Shown here one piece after another: positions 44,983 to 55,977 of a stretch of 64,000 nucleotides of DNA. This stretch comes from Macrostomum hystrix (Eukaryota > Platyhelminthes > Macrostomidae). A program made the translations under genes and the position numbers. Below the pieces are notes generated by a model. That model searched no databases and was not told the origin of the DNA. It was given only the letters and a program-made list of their open reading frames with translations. Position 1 is the first letter of the stretch, and each line of letters opens with the position of its first letter. The stretch covers positions 12,618,501 through 12,682,500 of the forward strand of contig CATNEN010000039.1 in assembly GCA_950097015.1 (NCBI GenBank), read 5' to 3'.

Positions 44983-45061
44983 CTAGTTAATATAGTATCT
45001 GTGGATAGAACCAAAACTGATGTCCCCAAATAAAAATCCTGGCTATGCCCCTGAGTGGTCT

Positions 45062-46840
45062 ATTTTTACGTTAGTGACATTTTACCTCGCAATAAACATG
45101 TTATAAACATGTTATATGTTATAAACAGTGCAGTAAAAACTGCTAACTTTACTGCATTGTAATGTCAACAACGTGTAACACATTACCCTGCAGTGAAGTT
45201 AGCTGGTTTTACTGCACTGTTTATAACATGTTAAAAAACTGCACTGTTTAACAAACCTTATTTCAGGCTTAGACTATGCTGTGGACTATGAGGTAGACTA
45301 TATGGTGGACTATGCAGAATTTACTGCACTGTTTAAAAAACCTCATTTCAGACTTGGACTATGCATTGGACAATGCAGTAGACAATGCAGTGGACTATGA
45401 GGAATTTACCACAGTTTTAAAACCTCATTTCAGGCTTGGACCAAAGAGTATTGAGGTCACCTAGTATAGAGTGCCAATAAAGAAGAAAATCTGAAACATA
45501 TTTGAATCCACCCACATGGCCACACCTTCTAGTCACCAAGCTTTTTAGTCTATCGCACAAGTTCTAACTAGAATGGTGTACAACGAAAATGCTAAAAAAT
45601 ATGAGTATACATAGAAAAATACAAGTAGCTAATGTAGCTGGATGAATAGGCCTACCATGTATGGTTAAAACGTCCTCAAGACTTTATTTCTGTATCTATA
45701 CTGTAATCCTACATATATTGATTGTGAGATAAGGCCCGATTTGAACATTTCTTAGAAATAATTTCCTGCAGAAATATTTTTTTGTTTAACTACATGTAAA
45801 ATTTGTTTTAATGCACCTACTTGTTTATTTGCACAGAAAAGAAAGGTTTTTATGAAGTTGTAGAGATGAGGTTGAGAGTGAGTTTTAGTATAAATACATG
45901 ACTAAAAGGCTGAAGGAAACCAATGTTTTGAAATGTTCGAATGGTTGTGTTTTTCATTGTGTTCAGAATAAAGAAAGCTGGAATATTGAAGTGTTTGTCT
46001 CAAAGTTATTTGAAAATATGAAGAAAGAGAAGTGAATATAGTGAAAGGAGAGCTGTAACCCTAGATCTACTCAAAAATCCCAAGATGGACTGAAGACTGA
46101 ATTGAAGATTGATTGAAGAGAAATTGAAGAGTGATAAAGACTGATAAACACTGATTGAGACGAGAGTACTTACAGAAATTATACAGTTAAGTTGTAGAAA
46201 TGATAAACATAGGCCATATTGAAATTAATAATGCCACCAGATTAAATATATAACGCTGTACCAATTTGAATTGAAATAAGAAGTACCTAAAGTGAATAAA
46301 TAAAGACACTCATAAGTTTAATATAAGACAATATTTGAATAATTATAAACCTAACATCAATCGCAAGAACCACTAGAAGCTTAAAGATGATTTTACATAG
46401 GTCTAGGCCTATGGCAATGCCTTAAACTCCAGTAGCCAACCCAGAATCAGTAAAAAGTACTATAGGAATAATTTATAGCAGAAAAATTTGACAAAATTTG
46501 CCTACAAATTAAATTCTGTTAAAAATTAGGACATCTACTAAAAGAGATATATAAAATTCAAACTGCCACTTATTATAGAAAAAATAACAGTGTTGTTCGA
46601 TTTTCCTGCCACTTAAATTTGCAATGTTATTTTATATTGGTCTATACTGCATTCTCACTGTACTTTCTATACTGCTATGGCATCTACTGTGCATTACTGT
46701 ATTCGAATTACTGTACTGCTTTGCTGTTTCTTACTTAAATACTGCACAGGCATCATGAAAAAATACTCTGAACACTCACTTGCTCAGCTTGTATTTTAAA
46801 TCCCCTTAAGAGCAATTTGCCGCCTTCTGCAGCCGGCGTG
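45062..46840. other. AT-rich region with foldback, no gene
   Basis: A near-palindrome at 45105-45232 (see findings) is followed by a degenerate repeat of GGACTATG and TTACTGCACTGTTTA words to about 45420. The rest is AT-rich with no recognisable frame. Confidence 0.5.
45105..45232. repeat. long inverted repeat (foldback)
   Basis: ATGTTATAAACAGTGCAGTAA on the left pairs with TTTTACTGCACTGTTTATAACAT on the right, and the inner arms (TGCTAACTTTACTGCA, TGCAGTGAAGTTAGC) also pair around a small loop. Arm length is about 55 bp with a few mismatches. Confidence 0.75.
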
Positions 46841-46849
46841 TACACCCGA

Positions 46850-47075
46850 CGGCAATAGGCTAGACTGGGAAAAAGATCAAAATATCTCCAGGCTTGCCTT
46901 GCAAAAGCTACGCTTTCCTGCTTTCTTGGTATCATTGCCTGGGAAAAGTCAAAGACAACACCTAACAGCAATAGGCTAGACTGGGAAAAAGATCAAAATA
47001 TCTCCAGGCTTGCCTAGCAAAAGCTGCGCTTTCACACTTTCTTGGTATCATTGCCTAGGAAAAGTCAAAGACAAA
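46850..47075. repeat. tandem pair of about 110-bp repeats
   Basis: Two direct copies (about 46850-46955 and 46966-47075), each starting GCAATAGGCTAGACTGGG and ending CATTGCCTRGGAAAAGTCAAAG. A third copy is inverted at 47275-47392. Confidence 0.8.
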
Positions 47076-47274
47076 GATTTATACATATTAGTATTAGCAC
47101 CAATATTGTTTCTACTAGGCTTATGAAACCTAACTGAAGAGCTTAAGTGACTTTAAACTCAAAAGCTGGGTTGTCCATTGCTAGGTATTCTTTATCCTAG
47201 TCAGACTAGACCCTCTTCATTTTCAACAAATTTATATTTAATAAAAAGCTATCCCTAGGCTATGCATTTCATCA

Positions 47275-47392
47275 GAGCTGCGCTTTTCCCAGGCAATGAT
47301 ACCAAGAAAGTGGGAAAGCGCAGCTTTTGCCAGGCAAGCCTGGAGATATTTTGATCTTTTTCCTAGTCTAGCCTATTGCCGTTGGGTGCCAC
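47275..47392. repeat. inverted third copy of the 110-bp repeat
   Basis: GCGCTTTTCCCAGGCAATGA to TCTAGCCTATTGCCGTTGGG is the reverse complement of the copies at 46850-47075. Together they form a large inverted repeat with a spacer of about 200 bp. Confidence 0.8.
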
Positions 47393-47451
47393 TAAATTGT
47401 CATCGAATCTACTCAAAAATCTAGCCATGTTGACGACTCTTAGGCTACATC

Positions 47452-48417
47452 GAACATGCGCGACGGTTGCCTAATAGGCAACTCAGAACATGTTATTTGT
47501 TCCGAGAACAGTGGCGCAACCAGGGGGGCGGGGGTGGCGGCCACCCCTCCTTTGGCCCGCAGGCAATGTACACAAAGGGCAAGCCAACATGCTTCTTAAT
47601 TTATTACCTTATCTCATTCCCTGTCCCCCAAGTCCAACATACATAGACCAAAGACCAAGTCCAAGACCATTGGTAATATATTAATTTTCAAGCTTTTATT
47701 TAGAGATGCTAATACCGGGATCCCGGTTTTGAAAAATACTAGTTATGGGCCACTTTTCTGTATTATTCAATATTTCGGTATTGGCAAAATTCTGGTATTG
47801 AATTACCGGGATCCCGGTTTTGGGCAAGTCTGGTATTTTAGCATCCCTACTTTCATTATAATTGTGTGTGCATTCGGATTTTTTAAACCTTTTAAATCGT
47901 CTAGGCCCCTACCCTACCCGCCATTGAAATTGGCCCAAGAATGGTGGAAGAAAACCGCAAAACCAGATGGAGCGCGCTCCACCTGGCGCCCCCCCCTTCG
48001 ACCCGCGGGGCAATATACACAAAGGGCAATGAACGCAAAGACCGCCCCCCCCTAAAGCAAAACCTGGTTGCGCCACTGTCCGAGACGAGAACATGATCTT
48101 TAAAATTATTAAGGCTAATTTATATTTAGAGTTTAAACTTTGACTTCAGAAAATGTATAAAAATATATATTTCAGTATTTTTCTATCAATTCTATATAGG
48201 CCCTAAATCAATATAACTTTTCTAGTAACTGGAATGCGTTTTTGAAAGCGCAGATCAATTTTCTGGTGCTGCAGCAGTGTATCACATATATCACATATTT
48301 ATCAATCTATAAATTAATATTTTTTACATTACGAAGCCTTATAAATTAAAAAGAACATGTTCTCGGAACAAATAACATGTTCTAATTTGCCCATTAGGCA
48401 AACGTCGCGCATGTTTG
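47452..48417. mobile_element. inverted-repeat element with a hAT MITE inside
   Basis: GAACATGCGCGACGGTTGCC on the left and its imperfect complement (GGCAAACGTCGCGCATGTTT) on the right. The arms extend to ACATGTTATTTGTTCCGAGA, about 58 bp. No coding frame. Non-autonomous DNA transposon by structure; the superfamily is not clear because no convincing duplication was seen outside the ends. Confidence 0.6.
47509..48078. mobile_element. hAT-type MITE (family 2)
   Basis: Ends CAGTGGCGCAACCAGG and CCTGGTTGCGCCACTG are perfect complements. The flanking duplication is TCCGAGAA / TCCGAGAC (7 of 8). The 570-bp body has no transposase. It is inserted in the left arm of the element at 47452-48417. Confidence 0.85.
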
Positions 48418-48770
48418 ATTACCGTTTCTTAGACCCTATCTCTGTCAACACGGGTGAATCATAAAAGCTGGCAGACGACAACTAACATTACATTTTCTCG
48501 GAACATTTTCACAAAATAAAACAAATTTGCAAAATGATATAACAGCTGCTGATCAAAAGCTTTACCGATTACTCTTTCGTTGGTTGCAATTGCAATTCTT
48601 ATAATAGCTAATAAATAATATATTGTTGTCACTGATTTGAAATAATTAACATGGTCCATGATTAAAGCAACATCTTTAACATTCTATTCAATAGATAAAC
48701 TCATTGATTTGGATTGCGGAGCTCTACAGCAGCTGTTCGATGCGTTGTCAGGCTATACTCGACTGTTGAG

Positions 48771-48777
48771 TATATAT
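48771..48777 (+). promoter_or_regulatory. TATA-like element upstream of 5S
   Basis: TATATAT at -32 to -26 of the 5S start. It is kept in every unit even though the sequence further upstream of copy 1 differs from the others. Such TATA boxes assist TFIIIB placement in several invertebrate 5S genes. Confidence 0.55.
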
Positions 48778-48802
48778 GCCAGTTTGGCCGCTTCCAGCCA
48801 GT

Positions 48803-48921
48803 GGCAACGGCCATACCACGTTGAAAACACCGGTTCTCGTCCGATCACCGAAGTTAAGCAACGTTGGGTTTGGTTAGTACTTGGATGGGTGACCGCCTGG
48901 GAATACCAAATGCTGTTGTCT
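48803..48921 (+). rRNA. 5S rRNA, copy 1
   Basis: 119 nt, from GGCAACGGCCATACC to GCTGTTGTCT. The terminal stem GGCAAC/GUUGUC closes the molecule. Conserved blocks include TTCTCGTCCGATCACCGAAG, GTTAGTACTTGGATGGGTGA and CCGCCTGGGAATACC, the last two overlapping the internal Pol III control region (A box, intermediate element, C box) bound by TFIIIA. The sequence is identical to the later copies even though its 5' flank and spacer are diverged, so the gene itself is homogenised or selected. Confidence 0.97.
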
Positions 48922-48926
48922 TTTTT
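48921..48926 (+). terminator. Pol III oligo-T terminator of 5S copy 1
   Basis: A run of six T directly after the terminal stem. In copy 3 it is five T. All other copies also have six. Confidence 0.8.
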
Positions 48927-49371
48927 GCCTTTTCTACCAATTAACTAAAACCACAGACAGCACAGGTCTGGCCTGGCCTAGCCGGGCCTCATTATTCAAT
49001 TAAATAAATTGCGTCGGTTTTATTACAATTTACATTTTACACCAACTGCGAGACTGCATTATGCAATCATTCAGGCCAGATCTACATCTATAGATGTAAA
49101 AAATGCACAACAGCATCGATTGATCGATACCTGAGCGAGCCAGCTTATACTAATTTGGTTGCAGTTTGATCTAAATTTCTCTGTTGATCTTGGCTTTTTC
49201 CAAACATATCGGCCTGCAAGTACAAAATTACTAGGTGCATAATTTTTGCCTGCTCTCCCCGGCATCGAGTACTTGCAGTAAGGTACCCTTGGCCGATACT
49301 AAAATGCCTTCGGGACGCCCTAGCTAAAACAATAGTTAATTGGCGAGGCGAAATTTGATTATCGAACCTTT

Positions 49372-49490
49372 GCCGAATTCAGTCGGTCTCTTACTGCGAA
49401 GACTCTCTTTTTTGCATGGTAAGACACCGTGCGGATCCAATTGAGCGATCTGCTGTATTTTTGACAAGCCGCACCCAGACTGCGGCTGCC
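49372..49490 (+). ncRNA. spliced-leader RNA, copy 1
   Basis: About 119 nt, in the spacer between 5S copies 1 and 2, same strand. Exon 49372-49418 (47 nt) begins GCCGAATTCAGTCGGTCTC, with a 5' GCCGA/TCGGT stem, has the CTTACTGCGAAGACTC core and ends in GCATG. The donor is GT at 49419-49420. The exon end lies in a stem: GCATGG (49414-49419) pairs with CCGTGC (49427-49432). An Sm-type site ATTTTTGAC follows (49457-49465), then a perfect 7-bp hairpin AGCCGCA/TGCGGCT with a 7-nt loop (49467-49487). This is the layout of trans-splicing SL RNAs: short exon, GU donor, Sm site, 3' hairpin. Transcription by Pol II is expected. Exact 5' and 3' ends are inferred. Confidence 0.9.
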
Positions 49491-49729
49491 TAATAAAACT
49501 AATAAAATACAAAAGCTAGTGGTGCCTGCCGTAGAAAAGTACACAAATTTGCAAACTTGATAAAGCAATTCGCTGCATGATTACTCTTTCATTGGTTGCT
49601 TGCAATTCTTATAGTTGCCAATCAAAAATATATTGTTTTCAAAGATTGACTGATTGATTTGTCCAACCAATATTACAATATACTCGACTGAATTGAGTAT
49701 ATATGCCAGTTTGGCCGCTTCCAGCCAGT

Positions 49730-49848
49730 GGCAACGGCCATACCACGTTGAAAACACCGGTTCTCGTCCGATCACCGAAGTTAAGCAACGTTGGGTTTGG
49801 TTAGTACTTGGATGGGTGACCGCCTGGGAATACCAAATGCTGTTGTCT
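49730..49848 (+). rRNA. 5S rRNA, copy 2
   Basis: Identical to copy 1. Its spacer carries a private T>C change (ACCAACCGCGAG near 49979) not seen in other units. Confidence 0.97.
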
Positions 49849-50298
49849 TTTTTGCCTTTTCTACCATGCAATTAACTAAAACCACAGACAGCACAGGTCT
49901 GGCCTGGCCTAGCCGGGCCTCATTATTCAATTAAATAAATTGCGTCGGTTTTATTACAATTTACATTTTACACCAACCGCGAGACTGCATTATGCAATCA
50001 TTCTCAATCTACATCTATAGATGTAAAAAATGCACAACAGCATCGATTGATCGATACCTGAGCGAGCCAGCTTATACTAATTTGGTTGCAGTTTGATCTA
50101 AATTTCTCTGTTGATCTTGGCTTTTTCCAAACATATCGGCCTGCAAGTACAAAATTACTAGGTGCATAATTTTTGCCTGCTCTCCCCGGCATCGAGTACT
50201 TGCAGTAAGGTACCCTTGGCCGATACTAAAATGCCTTCGGGACGCCCTAGCTAAAACAATAGTTAATTGGCGAGGCGAAATTTGATTATCGAACCTTT

Positions 50299-50417
50299 GC
50301 CGAATTCAGTCGGTCTCTTACTGCGAAGACTCTCTTTTTTGCATGGTAAGACACCGTGCGGATCCAATTGAGCGATCTGCTGTATTTTTGACAAGCCGCA
50401 CCCAGACTGCGGCTGCC
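50299..50417 (+). ncRNA. spliced-leader RNA, copy 2
   Basis: Identical to SL copy 1 across exon, donor stem, Sm-type site and 3' hairpin. Confidence 0.9.
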
Positions 50418-50656
50418 TAATAAAACTAATAAAATACAAAAGCTAGTGGTGCCTGCCGTAGAAAAGTACACAAATTTGCAAACTTGATAAAGCAATTCGC
50501 TGCATGATTACTCTTTCATTGGTTGCTTGCAATTCTTATAGTTGCCAATCAAAAATATATTGTTTTCAAAGATTGACTGATTGATTTGTCCAACCAATAT
50601 TACAATATACTCGACTGAATTGAGTATATATGCCAGTTTGGCCGCTTCCAGCCAGT

Positions 50657-50775
50657 GGCAACGGCCATACCACGTTGAAAACACCGGTTCTCGTCCGATC
50701 ACCGAAGTTAAGCAACGTTGGGTTTGGTTAGTACTTGGATGGGTGACCGCCTGGGAATACCAAATGCTGTTGTCT
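50657..50775 (+). rRNA. 5S rRNA, copy 3
   Basis: Gene identical. The terminator run is one T shorter, giving a 926-bp unit. Confidence 0.97.
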
Positions 50776-51224
50776 TTTTGCCTTTTCTACCATGCAATTA
50801 ACTAAAACCACAGACAGCACAGGTCTGGCCTGGCCTAGCCGGGCCTCATTATTCAATTAAATAAATTGCGTCGGTTTTATTACAATTTACATTTTACACC
50901 AACTGCGAGACTGCATTATGCAATCATTCTCAATCTACATCTATAGATGTAAAAAATGCACAACAGCATCGATTGATCGATACCTGAGCGAGCCAGCTTA
51001 TACTAATTTGGTTGCAGTTTGATCTAAATTTCTCTGTTGATCTTGGCTTTTTCCAAACATATCGGCCTGCAAGTACAAAATTACTAGGTGCATAATTTTT
51101 GCCTGCTCTCCCCGGCATCGAGTACTTGCAGTAAGGTACCCTTGGCCGATACTAAAATGCCTTCGGGACGCCCTAGCTAAAACAATAGTTAATTGGCGAG
51201 GCGAAATTTGATTATCGAACCTTT

Positions 51225-51343
51225 GCCGAATTCAGTCGGTCTCTTACTGCGAAGACTCTCTTTTTTGCATGGTAAGACACCGTGCGGATCCAATTGAGCG
51301 ATCTGCTGTATTTTTGACAAGCCGCACCCAGACTGCGGCTGCC
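51225..51343 (+). ncRNA. spliced-leader RNA, copy 3
   Basis: Identical to SL copy 1. Confidence 0.9.
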
Positions 51344-51582
51344 TAATAAAACTAATAAAATACAAAAGCTAGTGGTGCCTGCCGTAGAAAAGTACACAAA
51401 TTTGCAAACTTGATAAAGCAATTCGCTGCATGATTACTCTTTCATTGGTTGCTTGCAATTCTTATAGTTGCCAATCAAAAATATATTGTTTTCAAAGATT
51501 GACTGATTGATTTGTCCAACCAATATTACAATATACTCGACTGAATTGAGTATATATGCCAGTTTGGCCGCTTCCAGCCAGT

Positions 51583-51701
51583 GGCAACGGCCATACCACG
51601 TTGAAAACACCGGTTCTCGTCCGATCACCGAAGTTAAGCAACGTTGGGTTTGGTTAGTACTTGGATGGGTGACCGCCTGGGAATACCAAATGCTGTTGTC
51701 T
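51583..51701 (+). rRNA. 5S rRNA, copy 4
   Basis: Standard unit of 927 bp. Confidence 0.97.
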
Positions 51702-52151
51702 TTTTTGCCTTTTCTACCATGCAATTAACTAAAACCACAGACAGCACAGGTCTGGCCTGGCCTAGCCGGGCCTCATTATTCAATTAAATAAATTGCGTCG
51801 GTTTTATTACAATTTACATTTTACACCAACTGCGAGACTGCATTATGCAATCATTCTCAATCTACATCTATAGATGTAAAAAATGCACAACAGCATCGAT
51901 TGATCGATACCTGAGCGAGCCAGCTTATACTAATTTGGTTGCAGTTTGATCTAAATTTCTCTGTTGATCTTGGCTTTTTCCAAACATATCGGCCTGCAAG
52001 TACAAAATTACTAGGTGCATAATTTTTGCCTGCTCTCCCCGGCATCGAGTACTTGCAGTAAGGTACCCTTGGCCGATACTAAAATGCCTTCGGGACGCCC
52101 TAGCTAAAACAATAGTTAATTGGCGAGGCGAAATTTGATTATCGAACCTTT

Positions 52152-52270
52152 GCCGAATTCAGTCGGTCTCTTACTGCGAAGACTCTCTTTTTTGCATGGT
52201 AAGACACCGTGCGGATCCAATTGAGCGATCTGCTGTATTTTTGACAAGCCGCACCCAGACTGCGGCTGCC
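52152..52270 (+). ncRNA. spliced-leader RNA, copy 4
   Basis: Identical to SL copy 1. Confidence 0.9.
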
Positions 52271-52509
52271 TAATAAAACTAATAAAATACAAAAGCTAGT
52301 GGTGCCTGCCGTAGAAAAGTACACAAATTTGCAAACTTGATAAAGCAATTCGCTGCATGATTACTCTTTCATTGGTTGCTTGCAATTCTTATAGTTGCCA
52401 ATCAAAAATATATTGTTTTCAAAGATTGACTGATTGATTTGTCCAACCAATATTACAATATACTCGACTGAATTGAGTATATATGCCAGTTTGGCCGCTT
52501 CCAGCCAGT

Positions 52510-52628
52510 GGCAACGGCCATACCACGTTGAAAACACCGGTTCTCGTCCGATCACCGAAGTTAAGCAACGTTGGGTTTGGTTAGTACTTGGATGGGTGAC
52601 CGCCTGGGAATACCAAATGCTGTTGTCT
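52510..52628 (+). rRNA. 5S rRNA, copy 5
   Basis: Gene identical. The unit carries both the GCCTTTC (one T lost) variant after the gene and the C>A spacer variant at 52992. Confidence 0.97.
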
Positions 52629-53077
52629 TTTTTGCCTTTCTACCATGCAATTAACTAAAACCACAGACAGCACAGGTCTGGCCTGGCCTAGCCGGGCCTC
52701 ATTATTCAATTAAATAAATTGCGTCGGTTTTATTACAATTTACATTTTACACCAACTGCGAGACTGCATTATGCAATCATTCTCAATCTACATCTATAGA
52801 TGTAAAAAATGCACAACAGCATCGATTGATCGATACCTGAGCGAGCCAGCTTATACTAATTTGGTTGCAGTTTGATCTAAATTTCTCTGTTGATCTTGGC
52901 TTTTTCCAAACATATCGGCCTGCAAGTACAAAATTACTAGGTGCATAATTTTTGCCTGCTCTCCCCGGCATCGAGTACTTGCAGTAAGGTAACCTTGGCC
53001 GATACTAAAATGCCTTCGGGACGCCCTAGCTAAAACAATAGTTAATTGGCGAGGCGAAATTTGATTATCGAACCTTT

Positions 53078-53196
53078 GCCGAATTCAGTCGGTCTCTTAC
53101 TGCGAAGACTCTCTTTTTTGCATGGTAAGACACCGTGCGGATCCAATTGAGCGATCTGCTGTATTTTTGACAAGCCGCACCCAGACTGCGGCTGCC
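53078..53196 (+). ncRNA. spliced-leader RNA, copy 5
   Basis: Identical to SL copy 1; the C>A variant lies 86 bp upstream of the exon. Confidence 0.9.
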
Positions 53197-53435
53197 TAAT
53201 AAAACTAATAAAATACAAAAGCTAGTGGTGCCTGCCGTAGAAAAGTACACAAATTTGCAAACTTGATAAAGCAATTCGCTGCATGATTACTCTTTCATTG
53301 GTTGCTTGCAATTCTTATAGTTGCCAATCAAAAATATATTGTTTTCAAAGATTGACTGATTGATTTGTCCAACCAATATTACAATATACTCGACTGAATT
53401 GAGTATATATGCCAGTTTGGCCGCTTCCAGCCAGT

Positions 53436-53554
53436 GGCAACGGCCATACCACGTTGAAAACACCGGTTCTCGTCCGATCACCGAAGTTAAGCAACGTTGG
53501 GTTTGGTTAGTACTTGGATGGGTGACCGCCTGGGAATACCAAATGCTGTTGTCT
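53436..53554 (+). rRNA. 5S rRNA, copy 6
   Basis: Standard unit. Confidence 0.97.
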
Positions 53555-54004
53555 TTTTTGCCTTTTCTACCATGCAATTAACTAAAACCACAGACAGCAC
53601 AGGTCTGGCCTGGCCTAGCCGGGCCTCATTATTCAATTAAATAAATTGCGTCGGTTTTATTACAATTTACATTTTACACCAACTGCGAGACTGCATTATG
53701 CAATCATTCTCAATCTACATCTATAGATGTAAAAAATGCACAACAGCATCGATTGATCGATACCTGAGCGAGCCAGCTTATACTAATTTGGTTGCAGTTT
53801 GATCTAAATTTCTCTGTTGATCTTGGCTTTTTCCAAACATATCGGCCTGCAAGTACAAAATTACTAGGTGCATAATTTTTGCCTGCTCTCCCCGGCATCG
53901 AGTACTTGCAGTAAGGTACCCTTGGCCGATACTAAAATGCCTTCGGGACGCCCTAGCTAAAACAATAGTTAATTGGCGAGGCGAAATTTGATTATCGAAC
54001 CTTT

Positions 54005-54123
54005 GCCGAATTCAGTCGGTCTCTTACTGCGAAGACTCTCTTTTTTGCATGGTAAGACACCGTGCGGATCCAATTGAGCGATCTGCTGTATTTTTGACAA
54101 GCCGCACCCAGACTGCGGCTGCC
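54005..54123 (+). ncRNA. spliced-leader RNA, copy 6
   Basis: Identical to SL copy 1. Confidence 0.9.
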
Positions 54124-54362
54124 TAATAAAACTAATAAAATACAAAAGCTAGTGGTGCCTGCCGTAGAAAAGTACACAAATTTGCAAACTTGATAAAGCA
54201 ATTCGCTGCATGATTACTCTTTCATTGGTTGCTTGCAATTCTTATAGTTGCCAATCAAAAATATATTGTTTTCAAAGATTGACTGATTGATTTGTCCAAC
54301 CAATATTACAATATACTCGACTGAATTGAGTATATATGCCAGTTTGGCCGCTTCCAGCCAGT

Positions 54363-54481
54363 GGCAACGGCCATACCACGTTGAAAACACCGGTTCTCGT
54401 CCGATCACCGAAGTTAAGCAACGTTGGGTTTGGTTAGTACTTGGATGGGTGACCGCCTGGGAATACCAAATGCTGTTGTCT
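54363..54481 (+). rRNA. 5S rRNA, copy 7
   Basis: Standard unit. Confidence 0.97.
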
Positions 54482-54931
54482 TTTTTGCCTTTTCTACCAT
54501 GCAATTAACTAAAACCACAGACAGCACAGGTCTGGCCTGGCCTAGCCGGGCCTCATTATTCAATTAAATAAATTGCGTCGGTTTTATTACAATTTACATT
54601 TTACACCAACTGCGAGACTGCATTATGCAATCATTCTCAATCTACATCTATAGATGTAAAAAATGCACAACAGCATCGATTGATCGATACCTGAGCGAGC
54701 CAGCTTATACTAATTTGGTTGCAGTTTGATCTAAATTTCTCTGTTGATCTTGGCTTTTTCCAAACATATCGGCCTGCAAGTACAAAATTACTAGGTGCAT
54801 AATTTTTGCCTGCTCTCCCCGGCATCGAGTACTTGCAGTAAGGTACCCTTGGCCGATACTAAAATGCCTTCGGGACGCCCTAGCTAAAACAATAGTTAAT
54901 TGGCGAGGCGAAATTTGATTATCGAACCTTT

Positions 54932-55050
54932 GCCGAATTCAGTCGGTCTCTTACTGCGAAGACTCTCTTTTTTGCATGGTAAGACACCGTGCGGATCCAA
55001 TTGAGCGATCTGCTGTATTTTTGACAAGCCGCACCCAGACTGCGGCTGCC
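54932..55050 (+). ncRNA. spliced-leader RNA, copy 7
   Basis: Identical to SL copy 1. Confidence 0.9.
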
Positions 55051-55289
55051 TAATAAAACTAATAAAATACAAAAGCTAGTGGTGCCTGCCGTAGAAAAGT
55101 ACACAAATTTGCAAACTTGATAAAGCAATTCGCTGCATGATTACTCTTTCATTGGTTGCTTGCAATTCTTATAGTTGCCAATCAAAAATATATTGTTTTC
55201 AAAGATTGACTGATTGATTTGTCCAACCAATATTACAATATACTCGACTGAATTGAGTATATATGCCAGTTTGGCCGCTTCCAGCCAGT

Positions 55290-55408
55290 GGCAACGGCCA
55301 TACCACGTTGAAAACACCGGTTCTCGTCCGATCACCGAAGTTAAGCAACGTTGGGTTTGGTTAGTACTTGGATGGGTGACCGCCTGGGAATACCAAATGC
55401 TGTTGTCT
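55290..55408 (+). rRNA. 5S rRNA, copy 8
   Basis: Standard unit. Confidence 0.97.
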
Positions 55409-55858
55409 TTTTTGCCTTTTCTACCATGCAATTAACTAAAACCACAGACAGCACAGGTCTGGCCTGGCCTAGCCGGGCCTCATTATTCAATTAAATAAAT
55501 TGCGTCGGTTTTATTACAATTTACATTTTACACCAACTGCGAGACTGCATTATGCAATCATTCTCAATCTACATCTATAGATGTAAAAAATGCACAACAG
55601 CATCGATTGATCGATACCTGAGCGAGCCAGCTTATACTAATTTGGTTGCAGTTTGATCTAAATTTCTCTGTTGATCTTGGCTTTTTCCAAACATATCGGC
55701 CTGCAAGTACAAAATTACTAGGTGCATAATTTTTGCCTGCTCTCCCCGGCATCGAGTACTTGCAGTAAGGTACCCTTGGCCGATACTAAAATGCCTTCGG
55801 GACGCCCTAGCTAAAACAATAGTTAATTGGCGAGGCGAAATTTGATTATCGAACCTTT

Positions 55859-55977
55859 GCCGAATTCAGTCGGTCTCTTACTGCGAAGACTCTCTTTTTT
55901 GCATGGTAAGACACCGTGCGGATCCAATTGAGCGATCTGCTGTATTTTTGACAAGCCGCACCCAGACTGCGGCTGCC
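55859..55977 (+). ncRNA. spliced-leader RNA, copy 8
   Basis: Identical to SL copy 1. Confidence 0.9.

Larger units (their letters stand above)
42578..45001 (+). mobile_element. P-like (THAP) DNA transposon, defective
   Basis: Terminal inverted repeats CAGATACTATATTAACTAG (left, 42578) and CTAGTTAATATAGTATCTG (right, to 45001); the right one is itself broken by a Merlin-like insertion. The repeats extend to about 28 bp with three mismatches once that insertion is removed. Flanks are 12-bp near-identical repeats (42566-42577 and 45002-45013). The element carries the N-terminal part of a THAP-type transposase but no catalytic domain. Confidence 0.75.
42446..45053. mobile_element. hAT-type MITE (family 1), interrupted by a P-like element
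   Basis: The left end CAGTGGCATAGCGAGG (42446) and right end CCTGGCTATGCCCCTG (to 45053) match the MITE at 22037-22210. The flanking duplication is AGTGGTCA (42438-42445) / AGTGGTCT (45054-45061), 7 of 8. Removing 42578-45001 restores a MITE of about 184 bp. Confidence 0.85.
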
